64,000 bases of DNA, from NCBI RefSeq assembly GCF_900996235.1, contig NZ_CAAJGM010000241.1, positions 216,003 through 280,002 on the forward strand, in the 5' to 3' direction. This DNA is from Paraburkholderia sp. BCC1885 (lineage in GTDB: Bacteria > Pseudomonadota > Gammaproteobacteria > Burkholderiales > Burkholderiaceae). The number at the start of each line of letters is the position of its first letter. Within the stretch, counting starts at the first letter, position 1. Below are positions 60,656 through 64,000 of this stretch, one piece after another. The position numbers were made by a program, and so were the translations under genes. The notes beneath the pieces are model-generated. The model worked only from the letters and a program-made list of their open reading frames with translations, was not told the origin of the DNA and did no database searches.

Positions 60656-61648
60656 TCAGACTTCAGCCGGTTGGACCTGAAATTCCGCCGTCGACCCGGC
60701 GAGCGCCTGACGCAGCGCCTGCGCCAGTTCACCGGCCGCAAACTTCGCGATATAACCGTTCGCGCCGGCATTTTTTACGTGCGCCTCATTGGCCGCGCCG
60801 GTGAGCGACGAGTGAATCACCACCGGAATATCACGCATGCGCGCATCGCCCTTGATGTGACGCGTGAGCGTGAAGCCGTCCATTTCCGGCATTTCCAGAT
60901 CGGTCAGTACAAGGGCGATCTTGTCGCGCACCCGCACCTTCTCCGTCTGCGCTTCACGGGCAATCTGCTGCAGCATGGTCCATGCTTCTTCGCCGGTTTT
61001 CGCCATGATGTACTCGGCGCCGATCGCGCCCAGCGCCTGCTCGATCAGCTTGCGGGCAAAGCCGGAGTCGTCCGCGGCGAGAATCTTCGAGCCGGCCGGC
61101 ATGCGCAGGCTATCGCCGACGGCTTTGGGATCGACCGCGGGATGCTGCGCCGGAAAGACGTCGCGCAAGACCTGCTCGACGTCGATCACCTGGGCAAGAC
61201 GCGAGTCGCCGGTATTGCCGTCGATACGCGCGATGCTCGTGATGGACTTACCGGCGGCGGAGCCTTCGGCCGTCAGCACCTGATTCCATTCGAGGCGCAC
61301 GATGTCGTCCACTTCTTCCACCGCGAACGCCTGGGTGGAGCGGGCGAATTCCGTTACCAGCAGAATGTTGAGACCGCGCGTCGGCTGGCATCCCATCAGG
61401 CGCGGAAGATCGATGACCGGAATGATCTGGCCGCGAATGTCGACGGCGCCCATGACGAATTCCGATGCGCCGGCAATCGGCGTGATGGAGGGCATCGTCG
61501 AGATCTCGCGCACCTTGAAAACGTTGATGCCGTAGAGTTCGTGGGCATCGCTGTCGGGGACCGAGCCGAGACGGAACAGCAGTAATTCGAACTTGTTCGA
61601 ACTGGTCAAGCTCGTGCGCTCGTCGGTCACGCGAAAGTCTGCCGCCAT
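60656..61648 (-). CDS. cheV: Chemotaxis coupling protein CheV (CheW-receiver)
   Basis: 330 residues. The CheW domain covers about 15-165 (YGINVFKVREI...VMGAVDIRGQIIPVIDL). The receiver covers about 188-315, with ADDS as acidic pocket and the phospho-acceptor Asp in VLTDLEMPEMDG. It links chemoreceptors to CheA and is tuned by phosphorylation. AGCGGAGAA precedes the ATG, and a good sigma-28 promoter lies 85 bp upstream, so it belongs to the late flagellar regulon although no other motility gene is in the window. Confidence 0.92.
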   Translation of the reverse strand: MAADFRVTDERTSLTSSNKFELLLFRLGSVPDSDAHELYGINVFKVREISTMPSITPIAGASEFVMGAVDIRGQIIPVIDLPRLMGCQPTRGLNILLVTEFARSTQAFAVEEVDDIVRLEWNQVLTAEGSAAGKSITSIARIDGNTGDSRLAQVIDVEQVLRDVFPAQHPAVDPKAVGDSLRMPAGSKILAADDSGFARKLIEQALGAIGAEYIMAKTGEEAWTMLQQIAREAQTEKVRVRDKIALVLTDLEMPEMDGFTLTRHIKGDARMRDIPVVIHSSLTGAANEAHVKNAGANGYIAKFAAGELAQALRQALAGSTAEFQVQPAEV

Positions 61649-62125
61649 TGCCTATTCTCCGCTTCGATTTTCAGGCACCACGTGTAGATGTCGCTGATCG
61701 ACACCGATCGAACGCTTCCGCCTCATAGGTGGTTATCGGCCTGGGATGCGCAAAATTCAGGGCTCCGAGCTATTTTGTCCGGATTTGCGTGCGCGTTTGC
61801 GGTTCGCGCGCGACACGCAAACGATTGCGCATCACACGAAAGCGGTGGCCAAAAGCAATTGAGCGAGTCTATTCAGCGCGTGCTGAATCGCTTTCTTTTA
61901 ATGGCGTTCCTTTCAACAAGCCGATACGGCCGGAGTCCTGAGCAAATTTGTCTGCGGAATGACGGACTGCGATGCCACGCCAAGGCGACCCTGCGGGCGG
62001 CGGTCAACCCTCTCGCAGGAGGCATGGCATACTCGTTTCACCATCTTGCGCGAGCGCCGCCTCCGGGCATCCGTTATCGGCGCCGCACGCCCTTATAACC
62101 AACCGGCCACGCAGGAGTCGCTTCA
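61649..62125. other. Divergent gap between cheV and yjbQ, no gene seen
   Basis: 477 bp. The left part holds the cheV leader and sigma-28 promoter. One frame of about 136 codons runs through it on the plus strand but has an Arg/Ser-rich composition like antisense sequence and no ribosome site. CAGGAG at 62112-62117 belongs to yjbQ. Confidence 0.5.
61733..61759 (-). promoter_or_regulatory. Sigma-28 (FliA) promoter of cheV
   Basis: On the minus strand TGAATTTT-N11-GCCGATAA. The -10 matches the FliA consensus GCCGATAA exactly, the spacing is the canonical 11, and the -35 matches TAAAGTTT in 6 of 8. The start of cheV is 85 bp downstream. Confidence 0.82.
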
Positions 62126-62545
62126 ATGCAGCAAGCCATTCGCCATTTTCACGTCACCGCGCCCGAACGCGGGCTCGTCGAATTCACCGCCGACGTCCGC
62201 GAGTTTGTCCACGACCAGTCCATCGAGACCGGCCTCCTGACGCTGTTTTGCCGTCATACGTCAGCCTCGCTCCTGATTCAGGAGAATGCCGATCCGTCCG
62301 TGCAACGCGATCTGGAGACGTACTTCGGCACCATCGCGCCGGAAGACCGCAACCGTTACGAACACGACGCCGAAGGGCTCGACGACATGCCCGCACATCT
62401 GCGGACGGCCCTGACGCAAGTGCAGCTATCCGTGCCGATCGAACATGGACGCATGACGCTCGGCACGTGGCAAGGCATTTACCTGTTCGAGCACCGCCGC
62501 CATCCTCAAAGCCGCGATATCGTTGCACATATCATTGGTGAGTGA
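62126..62545 (+). CDS. yjbQ: YjbQ/UPF0047 family protein
   Basis: 139 residues, the usual length. LLTLFCRHTSASLLIQENADPSV carries the conserved His and Asn of the family, and a second His is near EHGRMTLGTWQGIYLFEHR. The family forms trimers with a metal site and has weak thiamine-phosphate-synthase activity in vitro; its real role is unsettled. GCAGGAG precedes the ATG. A GTGAG/CTCAC hairpin overlaps its stop codon. Confidence 0.88.
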   Translation: MQQAIRHFHVTAPERGLVEFTADVREFVHDQSIETGLLTLFCRHTSASLLIQENADPSVQRDLETYFGTIAPEDRNRYEHDAEGLDDMPAHLRTALTQVQLSVPIEHGRMTLGTWQGIYLFEHRRHPQSRDIVAHIIGE

Positions 62546-62559
62546 GGGTCGGTCCTCGC

Positions 62560-63875
62560 TCACGAATTCGTGTTCTGGCTCGCGCGTCCGAATACGGTTC
62601 GATCAGCAATCCAAACTAATAGCATGCTGACACCCATCAGTGGAAACAAAATACCAAGCAGTATCAGACCGGTTTTCCACGCCCGCATGGGAGGCGCAAA
62701 ACGTTCGCGGCCTGGCGCGCCAAGCGAACCTTTGGCGCGCCGTTTCCACCACATCACGCAGCCTGTTAGCGCCATGGCGGCAAGACCTAACGAGATCAGT
62801 GCGCACACGATCTGGTTGGCTGGCCCAAAGTAGCGGCCCATATGAAGCGAGGTGCCGTAGGAGACGGCTTTCGACACTGCTCCGTAGTCGCTATAGCGAA
62901 TGTCTTTGAGGACGGCGCCGCTATATTGGTCGATAAAGATTGTCCGCTCCTGCTTCGGGTCGGGCGGGTAGTAGGAAACCGTATAGACGCCCGTCGCCGA
63001 CGCGGGCATGACGATGTCGTAGCCATTCGTCACGCCAAGCGACGCTGCCAGATCTACAACGCGTCCGAGCGCAAAGCGCGCTTGGGTGGCGTCACTTTGC
63101 GAGCGGGCGACCGGCATGTCGCCGGTGGCCCACGGCTTCGTCGGCAGAGGCAGATCGTCCATGACCATACCGGGCATCGACTCCATGGTGGCTTCCTGGT
63201 GCCCTGTCTTCGCGGGTTGAGGTTTCGCTGCCCCTGCCGGCACTCGGGAGTGCCATGACGATCCACCCCACGCGCCCGGCGGCGCGCCGAGATTGGCGCT
63301 AGTCGCCAGCGCCTTGAACTGCCTTCCCCACGATCCCGACCACGGCAGCCCTGACAGCACGAAGGCCAGCGCGCCCAACGCGAGCCAGATGCCCAGGACG
63401 GCGTGCACGCTTTTCCAGAGCGCGCGGCCTTTGAGCGCGAAGTCCGGCCGTAACGCACTGCGCAGCGCCATCTCGCGTGGCCACCAAAGCGCGATGCCGG
63501 TGCCGATCATCACAAGCGTCCAACATGCGGCCAGTTCCATCAGCAATTCGCCAGGCTTGCCGAGCAACAGCTTGCGATGCAACATGCGATCGACCTGCAT
63601 GAAACGGTGTTCGACGCTCAGCGTGCCTAGCACTTTTCCTGTATATGGATTCAGATAGACGCTTGTCTTTTCGCCATCCGGCAATCGAAATACGAATTCG
63701 GCACTGCGCGCGGGATCCCGGCTGATGGTAGCGGTCGTCGCCATAGAGCCCTCGGGCATCGCCAGACGTGCGCGGGCCAGCAACGCATCTTCGTTTAAGC
63801 GCGGTTGCGCTTGCGGCTCGACCACCATGCGATGCCGGTACAAAAGCGGCTCGATTTGCGGCTGAAAGCAGTAAA
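62560..63875 (-). pseudogene. PepSY-type membrane protein, 5' end lost to an insertion
   Basis: The remaining reading frame covers about 438 codons with three to four membrane helices and two PepSY-like repeats (GEKTSVYLNPYTGKVLG and ERTIFIDQYSGAVLKD). The family normally begins with a Trp/His-rich helix and a first membrane span before FxPQIEPLLY. Here FQPQIEPLLY is present at 63820-63862, but upstream the frame meets a stop within about 12 codons and no membrane span follows in any frame. The break coincides with an IS5-like end at 63876. The intact protein would be an inner-membrane, often iron-related, reductase-like protein. Translation from a TTG at 63843 seems unlikely to give a working product. 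Confidence 0.72.
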
Positions 63876-64000
63876 GGAAGGTCTGAACAAATCATTTTCA
63901 GCCTGACTGTTCGCCACATTCGAAATTGGCGGGTCTCGAAAGTCGTTTTCTTGTTGGGAACCGAATGAATACCGACCAGAAATTGATCTCGATGTTTGAA
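63876..64000 (+). mobile_element. Left end of an IS5-like insertion sequence (continues past the window)
   Basis: GGAAGGTCTGAACAA (63876-63890) closely resembles the terminal repeat of IS5-group elements as I remember it (E. coli IS5 starts GGAAGGTGCGAACAA). It begins exactly where the PepSY reading frame breaks. An ATG at 63966, with GGGAACC before it, opens a frame to the edge that could be the transposase N terminus (MNTDQKLISMFE); I cannot confirm its family from 12 residues. The opposite end and target duplication are outside the window. Confidence 0.55.

Noticed and set aside
61688..62098. 136-codon plus-strand frame upstream of yjbQ
   Set aside because: Overlaps the sigma-28 promoter and leader of cheV on the other strand, has random-like composition and no ribosome site.
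1..64000. tRNA, rRNA, CRISPR arrays, prophage or restriction/defence genes
   Set aside because: Looked for T-loop and anticodon-arm patterns, regularly spaced repeats and the usual protein families by eye; none was convincing.

Overview
The window reads as a chromosomal segment of a high-GC betaproteobacterium in the Burkholderiaceae, most likely Paraburkholderia or Burkholderia. The pointers are three DUF4148 proteins, a BPSL1445-type SYLF lipoprotein, a DUF2844/DUF3443 pair, a general trimeric porin ending in Phe, and a density of LysR, OmpR/EnvZ and GGDEF genes typical of that family. This comes from protein family content; no rRNA, tRNA or other taxonomic marker was seen. Coding density is high on both strands, with many short transcription units, and the region looks like accessory metabolism, regulation and envelope functions.

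Layout. 0-11 kb: a cut-off alpha/beta hydrolase, an NmrA-like protein, an SOS-boxed dinB, two convergent cyclic-di-GMP genes (GAF-GAF-GGDEF-EAL and GAF-GGDEF), a GFA protein, a LysR regulator, an HCCA-isomerase-like protein and a CmcJ/NvfI-type oxidoreductase. 11-21.5 kb: an SDR, a LuxR regulator with a decayed HD-GYP domain divergent from a secreted hydrolase, stress and envelope small proteins (SYLF, CsbD), three DUF4148 genes around an orphan OmpR-type regulator whose receiver has lost its phosphorylation residues, and a DUF2844-DUF3443 operon. 21.6-31 kb: lplT, a beta-hydroxyacid dehydrogenase, a class A beta-lactamase with an altered KTG box, a TPR/ATP-grasp hybrid, a GNAT, a beta-lactamase-fold serine hydrolase, and a LysR/hydrolase divergent pair. 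31-40 kb: a porin, a Fur-boxed iron-type ABC importer, an EnvZ/OmpR-like pair, and an acyl-CoA ligase/SDR operon. 40-50.5 kb: a leucine-rich-repeat protein kinase, a second acyl-CoA synthetase, a GT9-like protein, a 24-residue membrane peptide followed by a strongly palindromic non-coding stretch, an NCS1 permease, an Lrp regulator and a Sfp-type phosphopantetheinyl transferase. 50.6-59 kb: a carbohydrate ABC locus (RpiR, ATPase, dehydrogenase; divergent binding protein and two permeases) and a second EnvZ/OmpR-like pair. 59-64 kb: small proteins, cheV with a good sigma-28 promoter, yjbQ, and a PepSY membrane protein whose 5' end appears cut off by an IS5-like element at the right edge.

Four regulatory sites agree with the gene they precede: a LexA box before dinB, a Fur box before the iron importer, a FliA promoter before cheV, and a GATAA-N11-TTATC repeat between a LysR gene and its divergent neighbour. 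The observations most worth following are the pepsin-like motif set in the DUF3443 lipoprotein, the phosphorylation-blind response regulator beside the DUF4148 genes, the palindrome cluster at 45.86-45.99 kb, the TPR/ATP-grasp enzyme, and the LRR kinase. No CRISPR array or defence cassette was found.
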